Below, one piece after another: positions 8,608 through 16,483 of a stretch of DNA of 64,000 nucleotides; position 1 is the stretch's first letter, and the number at the start of each line of letters is the position of its first letter. The stretch is taken from the NCBI GenBank assembly GCA_951813075.1, contig OX638343.1, positions 2,869,999 to 2,933,998 of the forward strand, in the 5' to 3' direction. Below the pieces are notes generated by a model, which searched no databases, was not told the origin of the DNA, and saw nothing but the letters and a program-made list of their open reading frames with translations. Made by a program: the position numbers and the translations under genes. This stretch comes from Arenicellales bacterium. Its GTDB lineage: Bacteria; Pseudomonadota; Gammaproteobacteria; Arenicellales; JAJDZL01.

Positions 8608-9930
8608 CTATGTTAAAGTTGCAACAACACTTTGAAAACGTTCCTGCACCCAATATGCAGCGATTGCAATACTCGGCAAAATAACAGCCCAGCGCGTAAT
8701 ATTCAGTAGCGAATTTCCGAATCTGTAGATCAAGAGCAATACTATCCATACCGCGGTGACTATCGCGATTTGACCAATTTCCACACCAAGATTGAAGGCG
8801 AGCAGAGACTTCCAAAGATGAGCACCGTTCGGCAGCAACAATTCGTGAAGTACAAATGAGAATCCCAAGCCATGAAGCAATCCAATCAGAAGCGTAATGA
8901 CGAAAGAACTGAAACTGTCTGAATTTCTCTTGGGTTTGCCGATCGCGCTGATCGCGACAAAAATGATTGAAATCGCGATACCGAGTTCAACCGCAGGAAT
9001 GAACCATGCAACAGACGGCGCGTATCCCCAAAAACCAGCAATCAAGGTGATTGTGTGACCGATCGTAAATCCGGTGATTCGCCAAAGCAGTCCGGTCAGC
9101 GTTACAGCACCAATCGCCAGGCAGATGACGAACAGTAGATGATCCCATCCTTTTAATATGTGAATGATACCTTGAACAGTGAATGTTGTTAGCGCCGCCA
9201 AAGCTGAGTTTGTGATGTCCACGGGTTCATTCAACAATCCGGTATAGCGGAAAATTTGCGTCTCACCGGGAAAATGATCCAGCAATAGATTCGCGGTTTC
9301 ATTTTGCAGATCAAGCCCCGGATTCCAGCTGAAAGACAAGCGGTATGAATTGATGGCACGGTGATGCGCATATCGAAGTTGAAGATCCGTTACAGTTTCA
9401 CCGACATAGACATCTTCCACTACGCTTTCGGGGGTTTCCTTTGATAGCGAGATTCTGGCTTCCTGCAATGAGGCGAAAGGCGGTTGCTGAAGGGCGCTGT
9501 GCAAGCGAATATTGACGATCTCGGGTTTCAATAAAATCCCTTCGGTTTCAATTCGAATCCCATCTGTAGCGATCTCGGCGAATTCGAACGGAGCGCTTCG
9601 GATCGCCGCAAGGTTTAGATAGTGTTTGAGATTATCCTGCTCAATCCGATTGTAGGTAAACGGCGCTGGGGTTGGATTACCGTCCTCAAGCGAACCGGAG
9701 GCAAGTTCGGCAAGAAAATAAGGTGTTGGAATTCGTATGTAGACATCAAGCCCCATTTGGGTGTGTACGATGTGTACCGTCCGGATATTCAGATCAAGAT
9801 TGAAATGGGTATTTCCTTGGGTGTACATGAATATCGATGCACATCCAAGCGCCAATGCCGCGAATGTCTTGTTATACCTAAAGGCTTTAGAGAATGGCTT
9901 CATTCCCGCAAAGTGTTTTTGATCGATCAC
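8608..9930 (-). CDS. HupE/UreJ-like membrane protein with large periplasmic N-domain
   Basis: This protein of up to 440 residues has an N-terminal hydrophobic segment, a roughly 200-residue soluble beta-rich domain, and a C-terminal membrane domain of about six to seven helices starting near residue 235. The membrane part shows the HupE/UreJ_2 signature HILKGWDHLLFV, then ITGFTIGHTITL and GLLHGLGFSFVLHELLL. The conserved His and Asp suggest metal (Ni/Co) handling, as proposed for HupE/UreJ. No hydrogenase or urease genes are nearby, so the substrate is unknown. The start is unclear: GTG 9930 as listed, or ATG 9903 (431 residues). Confidence 0.72.
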   Translation of the reverse strand: MIDQKHFAGMKPFSKAFRYNKTFAALALGCASIFMYTQGNTHFNLDLNIRTVHIVHTQMGLDVYIRIPTPYFLAELASGSLEDGNPTPAPFTYNRIEQDNLKHYLNLAAIRSAPFEFAEIATDGIRIETEGILLKPEIVNIRLHSALQQPPFASLQEARISLSKETPESVVEDVYVGETVTDLQLRYAHHRAINSYRLSFSWNPGLDLQNETANLLLDHFPGETQIFRYTGLLNEPVDITNSALAALTTFTVQGIIHILKGWDHLLFVICLAIGAVTLTGLLWRITGFTIGHTITLIAGFWGYAPSVAWFIPAVELGIAISIIFVAISAIGKPKRNSDSFSSFVITLLIGLLHGLGFSFVLHELLLPNGAHLWKSLLAFNLGVEIGQIAIVTAVWIVLLLIYRFGNSLLNITRWAVILPSIAIAAYWVQERFQSVVATLT

Positions 9931-10033
9931 AAAATTTACGTTGCGAATCGCGATTTTCGCTACAGAGATGGGTAATCAATGGGGAAATGTCGTCACTTCG
10001 TTGCCACCAGTAAACTACGATCTTAACTTGTTG

Positions 10034-10073
10034 CAAAAGAAAAACCGCCTGAAATGTTTACATTCCAGGCGGT
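10034..10073 (-). terminator. Rho-independent terminator after the MBL-fold gene
   Basis: A hairpin with an 8-bp G/C stem (ACCGCCTG at 10044-10051 with CAGGCGGT at 10066-10073), extended by further A/T pairs, is followed on the minus strand by TTTTTCTTTT. It sits just after the stop of the minus-strand MBL-fold gene. Confidence 0.88.
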
Positions 10074-10088
10074 CTCTGAATTGGTGTT

Positions 10089-11027
10089 TCAACCGTCGCT
10101 GGATCCAGCAACGTAGTTTGAGCCGAAGTACATGACATGGCCTTTCATGTCACTGATATCTGCGGCACTGAGTTGAATGGTTGAACCATCAAGCATTGTA
10201 TGCGGGTGTCGCTGTGTCCACTCCGACGCATCCAAAAGAGTGGATGTATAGAAAGTGGTTTCAGGGACCAGGTAATGATGCGGAATTGCAACCTTGGCAC
10301 CCGTCATGGCGACAACGCTATCAGCTTGCTCATAGTCAAGAATATGGCGAGAACCGTCTACCGGAACAAATACGATGTCAACCTCACCAATTTTGTCCAG
10401 CACTTCCTGTGGTGGGGTTGGGCGATTGTCTCCCCACATGAGAAGACGCATTCCACCGGTTTCGATCAAGTAAAGACTATTGTCCATGTGCCGGAAATTG
10501 GTTGGCGGACATGGATCATCGCGACCTTCAAATTGCTTTACGGCTTCTGTCCAAGCGACAGTTCCGGGAGCGACACATTGATGCTTGTCTGCGATACCGG
10601 TTATTTTGACATCGCCCAGTTCAAATGTTCCTCCCATCCGATCCAACAACATGTTGGCATCAATTTTGTCCAGTGCGTCATGGTCAAAATGAGCATGTGT
10701 AGACATGCCAATGTCGACGTCTACCTTTGGAAATTCAGTTCTGTACCAAAGGCCCCAAGCTCCTGATGGATCATTGCGCCATGGGTCGACGATCATGGTG
10801 ATCCCGCGAGGGGAAGTAACTCCGAATGATGAATTGCTGTAGTATGAAATTTCGACTGAACCCGTCGAGTCTCGTGTACCACCCTCATTTTGAATTTGAA
10901 TGATTCGATTGTGATTCTTCCCTGATTGCCAGGCATTCATCTGGCTGATGACGTCTTCGCCTACTCCGACTAATCCGCCAACTGCGATGGCAAGTCCAAT
11001 TACCAGCACTTTTGCATTTTTCAGCAT
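10089..11027 (-). CDS. Exported MBL-fold metal-dependent hydrolase (UlaG-like)
   Basis: This 312-residue metallo-beta-lactamase-fold protein carries the metal motif STHAHFDHDAL and later metal-ligand candidates in KITGIADKHQC, LLMWGDNRPTP and KVAIPHHYLVPE, like UlaG-type hydrolases. A signal peptide (about residues 1-23, with GLAIAVGGLVG) predicts export, which is less usual for this family. GGAG lies nine bases before the ATG. The substrate is unknown. The gene is monocistronic, with its own terminator directly downstream. Confidence 0.82.
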   Translation of the reverse strand: MLKNAKVLVIGLAIAVGGLVGVGEDVISQMNAWQSGKNHNRIIQIQNEGGTRDSTGSVEISYYSNSSFGVTSPRGITMIVDPWRNDPSGAWGLWYRTEFPKVDVDIGMSTHAHFDHDALDKIDANMLLDRMGGTFELGDVKITGIADKHQCVAPGTVAWTEAVKQFEGRDDPCPPTNFRHMDNSLYLIETGGMRLLMWGDNRPTPPQEVLDKIGEVDIVFVPVDGSRHILDYEQADSVVAMTGAKVAIPHHYLVPETTFYTSTLLDASEWTQRHPHTMLDGSTIQLSAADISDMKGHVMYFGSNYVAGSSDG

Positions 11028-11254
11028 AGTGAAATTCTCCGTATAAATTATTTTTGTGGGAATTTCATTGTATAAAACTTCATTGGTTAGTGTTGATTTA
11101 GCGGGCTGTGCATCTTAGCTGACTGTGCTATCGCTGATCACGATGCAACCAAATCAAATTGACGGTTATCGTGTAATTTCTGTCATCAAGTTAGGAGTGT
11201 TCTTGGGTACACGCGTGAATTGAAACTATTTTTTTGTCTGTCGATGCAGGTCTA

Positions 11255-11851
11255 ATGGAACTTACGGAAGTCAGGAATAAAATGCTCGCTTATCATCCGA
11301 GACTAGTGAATCGGAAAAATCGAAAAACGGCGGCTGTCGCGCTGATCTTGCGCCACCATATGCAAGGTGCTGAGGTTTTGTTCATTGAACGATCACGGCG
11401 AACCGACGATCCTTGGTCAGGTCAGATGGCATTTCCGGGTGGCAAGACGGAACCAAGCGATAAATTTTCCATTGAAACTGCCTTACGGGAAACACATGAA
11501 GAAGTGGGAATCAGGCTTAGTCCAAAAATGAGTATCGGATGTCTTGATGATCTTGTCGCACCACCATCAAGTCCAGCTCATGGGCTCGTCGTGTCGTGCT
11601 ATGCGTTTGTATTGGAGCAAAACGAAGATATCCGGCACAATTCAGAGGTTCACGACACAATTTGGTTGTCGATTGACTGGATGCTCAATAAGAAAAACTT
11701 CATTGATAATTTTCGCCCGCGCGATTATGAAGGCTCATTTCCCGGAATTCGCGTTGGCCGAGAAGATAATCGTGTAATCTGGGGACTGACTTTTCGGTTT
11801 GTTCAGGGGTTCTTGGGAATTCTCCAACCTGATTTCTCTTTTCGTAAGTGA
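11255..11851 (+). CDS. Nudix hydrolase, CoA pyrophosphatase (NudL)-like
   Basis: This 198-residue Nudix enzyme has the Nudix box FPGGKTEPSDKF... followed by ALRETHEEVGI, preceded by the RTDDPWSGQMAFPGG motif characteristic of the CoA diphosphatase subgroup (NudL/YeaB, NUDT7/8). It would hydrolyse CoA or CoA derivatives to 3',5'-ADP and 4'-phosphopantetheine. I chose ATG 11255, with GCAGG upstream, over an in-frame TTG at 11234. Assignment to the CoA subgroup rests on motif context only. Confidence 0.82.
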   Translation: MELTEVRNKMLAYHPRLVNRKNRKTAAVALILRHHMQGAEVLFIERSRRTDDPWSGQMAFPGGKTEPSDKFSIETALRETHEEVGIRLSPKMSIGCLDDLVAPPSSPAHGLVVSCYAFVLEQNEDIRHNSEVHDTIWLSIDWMLNKKNFIDNFRPRDYEGSFPGIRVGREDNRVIWGLTFRFVQGFLGILQPDFSFRK

Positions 11852-12246
11852 GAAAGTTGTAGCCGTACCATTCGTCTCGGTCAAATTCCGGGGCTTATAT
11901 ACAATACTAGACATCCAAGAATTCTATTATCCGACTGGGCTGGAATTTTACTAACTACTATGATGTGCCCATCGCATCAAAATCAAATAGATCAATGGTT
12001 AGAAAGTATGGGATACAAACAAGGCTCCAGGCAAAAGTTCCGCAAGGAAATGTCACTTTTATTCGATTAACCCCGATTCTTTTGCGGTTAAATTCCCCCG
12101 ATCAAGAAAACCAAAAGTCGCGTTACCGTACTTCAATACTGCCAATTGATTTCAATCAGTCGGACGAATACTTTCAATCAGTCGGATTAATATTTACAAA
12201 TGGTCGTATAGTCACTTCCAATCAGTAAAACCATAAGTAAGACACT
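11852..12246. other. Intergenic region with phased short repeats
   Basis: The 395 bases between the Nudix gene and the AAA ATPase contain three copies of CAATCAGT (12153, 12175, 12219), described separately. An 87-codon frame (11965-12228) spans them but has no ribosome binding site or recognisable domain, so I do not call it a gene. Confidence 0.45.
12150..12226 (+). repeat. Three phased CAATCAGT repeats upstream of the ATPase gene
   Basis: CAATCAGT occurs at 12153, 12175 and 12219. The spacings are 22 and 44 bases, about two and four helical turns. The first two copies share a longer core, TTCAATCAGTCGGA. The last copy ends 20 bases before the TTG start of the AAA ATPase. Such same-face spacing suggests a protein-binding array, possibly autoregulatory, but chance cannot be excluded. 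Confidence 0.45.
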
Positions 12247-13467
12247 TTGTATCCTCGATTTGTTGAACATCGAGTCAAAGAAGCATTATCCGACACTCGG
12301 ATTGTTTTGCTTTGCGGTCCTCGACAATCAGGTAAGACGACACTTGTACAGCAAATTGCAAGTGATAGATTTCCGTACTTCACGCTTGACAACCCCCTAG
12401 TTCTTGAAGCCGCCTTAAATGATCCTGTTGGTTTTGTGCGCGGCATCGATCGGGGTGTAATCGACGAAGTTCATCGTGCTCCAGATATCATTCTAGCACT
12501 CAAGACATCGGTAGATACTGATCCGCGTGTGGGTCGGTTTTTGCTAACCAGGTCTGCGAATCTGATGACGCTCCCTCACCTCGCCGACTCGCTTGCAGGG
12601 CGAATAGCGATTATTCGCTTGTTGCCCTTATCCCAGGCAGAATTACGTGAAAGCCAGTCGTCGTTTCTGGAACAGGTGTTTTTGGGCAAAACACCGAAGC
12701 CTGCGAACTTGATTATCGGTGATGAGCTTGTGAGTGTTGTGCTTGCCGGTGGATACCCTGAAGTGTTGGCCCGTTCCAGCTGGAGTCGTCGACAAGACTG
12801 GCATTTGGACTACGTTGAAGCGATTGTTCAGCGAGACGTTCGTGACATTGCACGGATTGAGAAATTAGGTGCCATGCCAAGGTTGTTGCGAGTCCTCGCC
12901 GAGTATTCCGGGCAACTTGTCAATTACTCAGGAATCGGTTCAGGGCTAGGAATGAATCATGTTTCCACTCAAAAATATGTCGACATTTTTGAGAGTTTGT
13001 ATATCGTTCACACGTTACAACCATGGTTCACGAACAAATTGAAGCGCCTGACTAAAACTCCGAAACTGCATTTTCTTGATTCTGGTCTACTTGCTACACT
13101 CAGAGATATCTCTCCGGATAGAGTGGCCAGTGAACGCGTATTGTTCGGATCACTACTGGAAAGTTTTGTTTTTGGCGAACTGCTCAAGAACGCCAGTTGG
13201 TCTGAGGAACGGTATGTATTCTCACACTTTCGAGACAAAGAGCAAAATAAAGTAGATTTCGTGATTGAAGACAGGCGTGGTCGAATTGTCGGGATAGAGG
13301 TTAAAGCATCGGCGACAGTTACCAAATATGACTTTTCCGGGTTGCGCAAACTCGCAACAGCGTGCGGTGATAAGTACGTTTTGGGTCTGGTATTGTATGA
13401 CGGCGACCAGTCAGTGTATTTCGGAGATCGTATGGTCGCTGCCCCGGTTTCGGCACTGTGGTGGTAA
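12247..13467 (+). CDS. AAA ATPase with DUF4143 / PD-(D/E)XK-like C-terminus
   Basis: This 406-residue protein has a Walker A motif (GPRQSGKT, 24-31), a Walker B-like stretch (RGVIDEVHRAPDI), a winged-helix/DUF4143 region and a nuclease-like motif near the C-terminus (VDFVIEDRRG then GIEVKAS). This AAA_14/DUF4143 family is widespread, often horizontally acquired and of unknown function. The usual LLTGS sensor segment reads LLTRS here. The start is a TTG, matching the family's usual N-terminus (MYPRFVE). It lies beside transposase relics, consistent with an acquired segment. Confidence 0.85.
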   Translation: MYPRFVEHRVKEALSDTRIVLLCGPRQSGKTTLVQQIASDRFPYFTLDNPLVLEAALNDPVGFVRGIDRGVIDEVHRAPDIILALKTSVDTDPRVGRFLLTRSANLMTLPHLADSLAGRIAIIRLLPLSQAELRESQSSFLEQVFLGKTPKPANLIIGDELVSVVLAGGYPEVLARSSWSRRQDWHLDYVEAIVQRDVRDIARIEKLGAMPRLLRVLAEYSGQLVNYSGIGSGLGMNHVSTQKYVDIFESLYIVHTLQPWFTNKLKRLTKTPKLHFLDSGLLATLRDISPDRVASERVLFGSLLESFVFGELLKNASWSEERYVFSHFRDKEQNKVDFVIEDRRGRIVGIEVKASATVTKYDFSGLRKLATACGDKYVLGLVLYDGDQSVYFGDRMVAAPVSALWW

Positions 13468-13533
13468 ACGCGATCGGTCACGACAGCGGCTACTGCTAAG
13501 GAATAAAGTGGGCATGCTGCCGACGACGGACTC

Positions 13534-14049
13534 TGACTAGGTGAAGTAATCCAACTAGATCAGTTTTTCATTCCCACACCGAAGTCAATTGATATCCGTC
13601 GAAGAATCATCACGGCCGATGCGATGCACACGCAGCGCGAATTCGCAAAGTACATCGTCAGCGAGGGTGGACACGTCCATTTTTCGGTCAAGGGTAATCA
13701 GAATAACCTGCTAAAGTGTTCCAAACTCACCGGCAATACGAGACCGAGATCCGAAGCGCCCGGCTGGAATGTCAGGCAGAAAGGCGGACTGAATGGATCA
13801 ATTCTGGAAACCAGCTGGTACAAACTGGAATGGATGTTTGCTTACCAAACGAGTATTCACAAAGTCGCACCGAAATACACCAGTCTGCGATGCAATCGCT
13901 GTGGAGCGACAGATCAGAAGAATCGCACGATACAATCTGAATTCGGATGCGTTGGTTGCGGTCATTCGGACCATGCCGACATCTATGCGGCAAAGAACTT
14001 ACTCGCCTTGGGGATTGGGGAGAGTCTGAACGGACGCGGAGAAGGATAA
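13534..14049 (+). pseudogene. Fused relics of two transposases: DDE (ISAs1/IS4-like) head and TnpB/OrfB tail
   Basis: The open frame starts after a TGA with no true start codon. Its first part reads RRRIITADAMHTQREFAKYIV then VHFSVKGNQNNLL, typical of the middle of an IS4/ISAs1-like DDE transposase. From about 13711 it switches to the C-terminus of an IS200/IS605 TnpB: NVRQKGGLNGSIL, APKYTSLRCNRCGATDQKNR, FGCVGCGHSDHADIYAAKN. The four zinc Cys and the last RuvC-like Asp are visible. Both source genes are truncated, so the junction is a deletion or insertion scar, and a functional protein is improbable. Whether any TnpB guide RNA remains 3' of it cannot be judged by eye. Confidence 0.82.
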
Positions 14050-14168
14050 GATTCTTCCGTGAAACGTCAATAAGAACTTGACAGGACGCTCAATTTTTCG
14101 CCGCGTAGTTGAGTATAAAATCCACTACTATAATTGTGGGGATTAATCAACAGATTTGGAGGTGAACT

Positions 14169-14573
14169 ATGTCTGACGAAACTACCGATCGAAGACAAGA
14201 TGAGACTTTCGACCAGACGACTATTGAAAGGAGACTTGCCGAAGAGCTGCCTCATTGGTATTACGAGAATGGCTGGATTCGTCGAAGGTACCGAACAATG
14301 GGATGGAAGGGGACTCTGATGGTGATAAACGCGGTTGGTCACCTTGCCGAAGCAGCTTGGCATCATCCTGACATCACCGCGTCCTACGCTTTCGTTGTCG
14401 TGAAATTGATGAATCACGCAGCGAAAGGTGTCACCGAAAAGGATTTTGAGCTTGCTAAAAAGATTGAGGAATTTGTTCATTGGCAGCCGGGACTCGAAGA
14501 AAGTTTTCTTGAAGGCACACCGACTGATCAGCGATTTCGATACATTCGCTACGACGTCGCGACCGACGAGTAG
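14169..14573 (+). CDS. Pterin-4a-carbinolamine dehydratase (PCD/DCoH)-family protein
   Basis: This 134-residue protein has the PCD signature EAAWHHPDITASYAFVVV with H-H-P, followed by a downstream His (MNHAAKGV) and an Asp (EKDFELA). PCD dehydrates 4a-hydroxy-tetrahydropterins. In methylotrophs a PCD homologue lies with H4MPT genes, and here it directly precedes the FolK-FolP fusion (27 bp) on the same strand. The C-terminus after about residue 105 is longer than in minimal PCDs. A role in H4MPT synthesis or function is inferred from context. Confidence 0.85.
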   Translation: MSDETTDRRQDETFDQTTIERRLAEELPHWYYENGWIRRRYRTMGWKGTLMVINAVGHLAEAAWHHPDITASYAFVVVKLMNHAAKGVTEKDFELAKKIEEFVHWQPGLEESFLEGTPTDQRFRYIRYDVATDE

Positions 14574-14600
14574 CTTCCTGGCAGGATTACCCTGTTCATC

Positions 14601-15908
14601 ATGGCTAGGACGTCTGATGTCATACTCAGCTTGGGTTCCAACAAAGGCAACCGCAGGCAATATCTGCATACAGGATTGACACGTTTGCAAGATGTCGGAT
14701 ATTCGATCAATCGGGTTTCTCCGATTTTAGAGTCTCCAGCACAGCTTCCTCCAAATTCCCCAACTCAGTGGAATCGTCCCTACCTCAATCTTGTGGTTCG
14801 TGGCAGTACGTCATTGGATATCAAATCATTCTCAAAATTGACGAAGAGGATTCAGTCAGAAATGGGTTTGAAAGATGCCCATAGCAGATGGGCACCTCGT
14901 AATCTTGATATTGATATTGTTTCATGGGGCAATGAGGTTGTTCATTTCAACGGGACTACTTTCCCTGACTCCGAAGTGTATCTGAAGCCTTTTGTTCTTT
15001 CACCGCTCGTTCACATGAATCCTGATTTACAGTTTTCGGGAATGAGTGCTGAAACAGTGCTTGATCTGAGCTGTTCACATTCAGGAAATTTACATGTTCC
15101 ACTGTGGATGGGAATTCTCAACGTAACCCCTGATTCTTTCTCTGATGGGGGTGTTCATAATGATCTGGACAATGTGGAGAGCACTACAAAAATAATGATT
15201 GAGGACGGTGTCAACATTATCGACATCGGCGCAGAATCGACGCGTCCGAATGCGACGCCCTTGTCTGCCAAAGAGGAATGGAACCGGCTGTCGCCCGTTT
15301 TGGATTTGGTTCAGAACATCTGCGAGTCTTGTCTGTTTGCACCTCAGATTAGTATCGATACATACCATCCTGAAACCGCACTCAAAGCAGTGCAAAGTGG
15401 CGTAGACATCATCAATGATGTTGGTGGGCTTGGTTGTGACGAAATGCTTGATTTGGCAAAATCCAGCGACTGTACATTCGTCGCGATGCATAGCGTTACG
15501 GTTCCCGTCGACCCGTCAGTGAGCATTGATCCAGATTCAGACGCTTGTGAAGTGTTTGAGACCTGGTTGGATCGCCGGCAAAAAACTTGGGAAGATGCTG
15601 GTCTGGACTTGAGCAGAATCATCATTGATCCCGGAATTGGATTTGGCAAAACTAGTCTGCAATCACTTCATTTGATGCGTTCTGCGCGGCGACTGCGCGG
15701 CCATGGCTATCGACTGGCGATTGGTCATTCACGAAAGAGTTTTCTCAAGACTTTTTCCATTCGAGGAAGCTCCGAATTGGATCCCGAAACAGTCGGTGCA
15801 TCAATTCAGTTGTGCTCACAGTCGGTGGATGTCTTGCGCGTACACAACGTCAACGCCCACGTTCGCGCCTATCTGAGCTGGGCACACTTGTTGGACAATA
15901 CCGCGTAG
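14601..15908 (+). CDS. FolK-FolP fusion: HPPK + dihydropteroate synthase
   Basis: This 435-residue protein joins two pterin enzymes. Residues 5-165 are 6-hydroxymethyl-7,8-dihydropterin pyrophosphokinase (SLGSNKGNR, then RWAPRNLDIDIV). Residues 168-430 are dihydropteroate synthase (MGILNVTPDSFSDGG, IDIGAESTRP, ISIDTY, IINDVGG, IIDPGIGFGK, IGHSRKSF). Together they turn hydroxymethyl-dihydropterin plus p-aminobenzoate into dihydropteroate. Most gammaproteobacteria keep folK and folP separate; fusions are known for example in Francisella, plants and fungi. It follows the PCD gene and runs convergently, 14 bp apart, into the DUF447/DUF6513/flavoprotein genes. It could serve folate synthesis generally or the local H4MPT set. 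Confidence 0.9.
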   Translation: MARTSDVILSLGSNKGNRRQYLHTGLTRLQDVGYSINRVSPILESPAQLPPNSPTQWNRPYLNLVVRGSTSLDIKSFSKLTKRIQSEMGLKDAHSRWAPRNLDIDIVSWGNEVVHFNGTTFPDSEVYLKPFVLSPLVHMNPDLQFSGMSAETVLDLSCSHSGNLHVPLWMGILNVTPDSFSDGGVHNDLDNVESTTKIMIEDGVNIIDIGAESTRPNATPLSAKEEWNRLSPVLDLVQNICESCLFAPQISIDTYHPETALKAVQSGVDIINDVGGLGCDEMLDLAKSSDCTFVAMHSVTVPVDPSVSIDPDSDACEVFETWLDRRQKTWEDAGLDLSRIIIDPGIGFGKTSLQSLHLMRSARRLRGHGYRLAIGHSRKSFLKTFSIRGSSELDPETVGASIQLCSQSVDVLRVHNVNAHVRAYLSWAHLLDNTA

Positions 15909-15922
15909 AAACTGACAGGCTA

Positions 15923-16483
15923 TCAGTCAGATTGTATTCGAAAGTTTTCGATCGCATCCACCAGCCACTGCCAAGCTTCCAGTTCTTTCGCACCTGCCGT
16001 TTTCTCTATGGCAATTGAAAGATAGTCCATCTCGGAATCTATCTTTTCCGCCGACAGCAAATGAAGGCGGCTCACAAGAACTGCAGCTTCGACTACGGCA
16101 GCCTGTGCGCGGTTAAATCCTCGGAATGGTCGAGTGGCAGCATTGAAAACTTCGATCATGTAGATTCGAGGCCGCTGCTCATCATCGGCTTTCTTGACAA
16201 CTCTGAGTTCGTTATGTGAAATTGCGGCATCCAGAACATATCCATTAACCATGGTGGCAGGGTAGACCGGCCAGTCGCTTTTGCCAGTTACGCATCCTGC
16301 GAACAACCGCACATCATCTGTAATGTTCACGATCGCCGTACCGGTCGAATCAATATTCGTCAGCGTCTGCGAGGGTTTGAATGGCGCGATTACGGTGAAT
16401 CCATCTTCAAACCGTATCCCCATCGGCGCGATGTGGACTTCGTCCTGATCATTGACAGTTGTTACAACAACTTCATAAATCAT
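15923..16483 (-). CDS. DUF447-family protein (FMN-binding split-barrel type)
   Basis: This 186-residue protein begins MIYEVVVTTVNDQDEVHIAPMG and contains TTIDS-like, LFAGCVTGKSDW and ATRPFRGFNRAQAAVVEAAVLVSRLHLL stretches that identify DUF447. The family is shared by methanogens and H4MPT-containing bacteria and resembles flavin-reductase split barrels. Its start overlaps the stop of the upstream DHPS-like gene by four bases (ATGA), so the two are translationally coupled. Its function is unproven; a step in H4MPT biosynthesis or reduction is the usual conjecture. Confidence 0.82.
   Translation of the reverse strand: MIYEVVVTTVNDQDEVHIAPMGIRFEDGFTVIAPFKPSQTLTNIDSTGTAIVNITDDVRLFAGCVTGKSDWPVYPATMVNGYVLDAAISHNELRVVKKADDEQRPRIYMIEVFNAATRPFRGFNRAQAAVVEAAVLVSRLHLLSAEKIDSEMDYLSIAIEKTAGAKELEAWQWLVDAIENFRIQSD

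Noticed and set aside
12150..12226. CRISPR-like short repeats
   Set aside because: The repeat unit is only 8-14 bases, spacers are unequal multiples of 22, and no cas genes are present. No CRISPR array was seen anywhere in the window.
11965..12228. 87-codon plus-strand frame before the AAA ATPase
   Set aside because: It has no ribosome binding site or recognisable motif and spans the phased CAATCAGT repeats; it is more likely non-coding.
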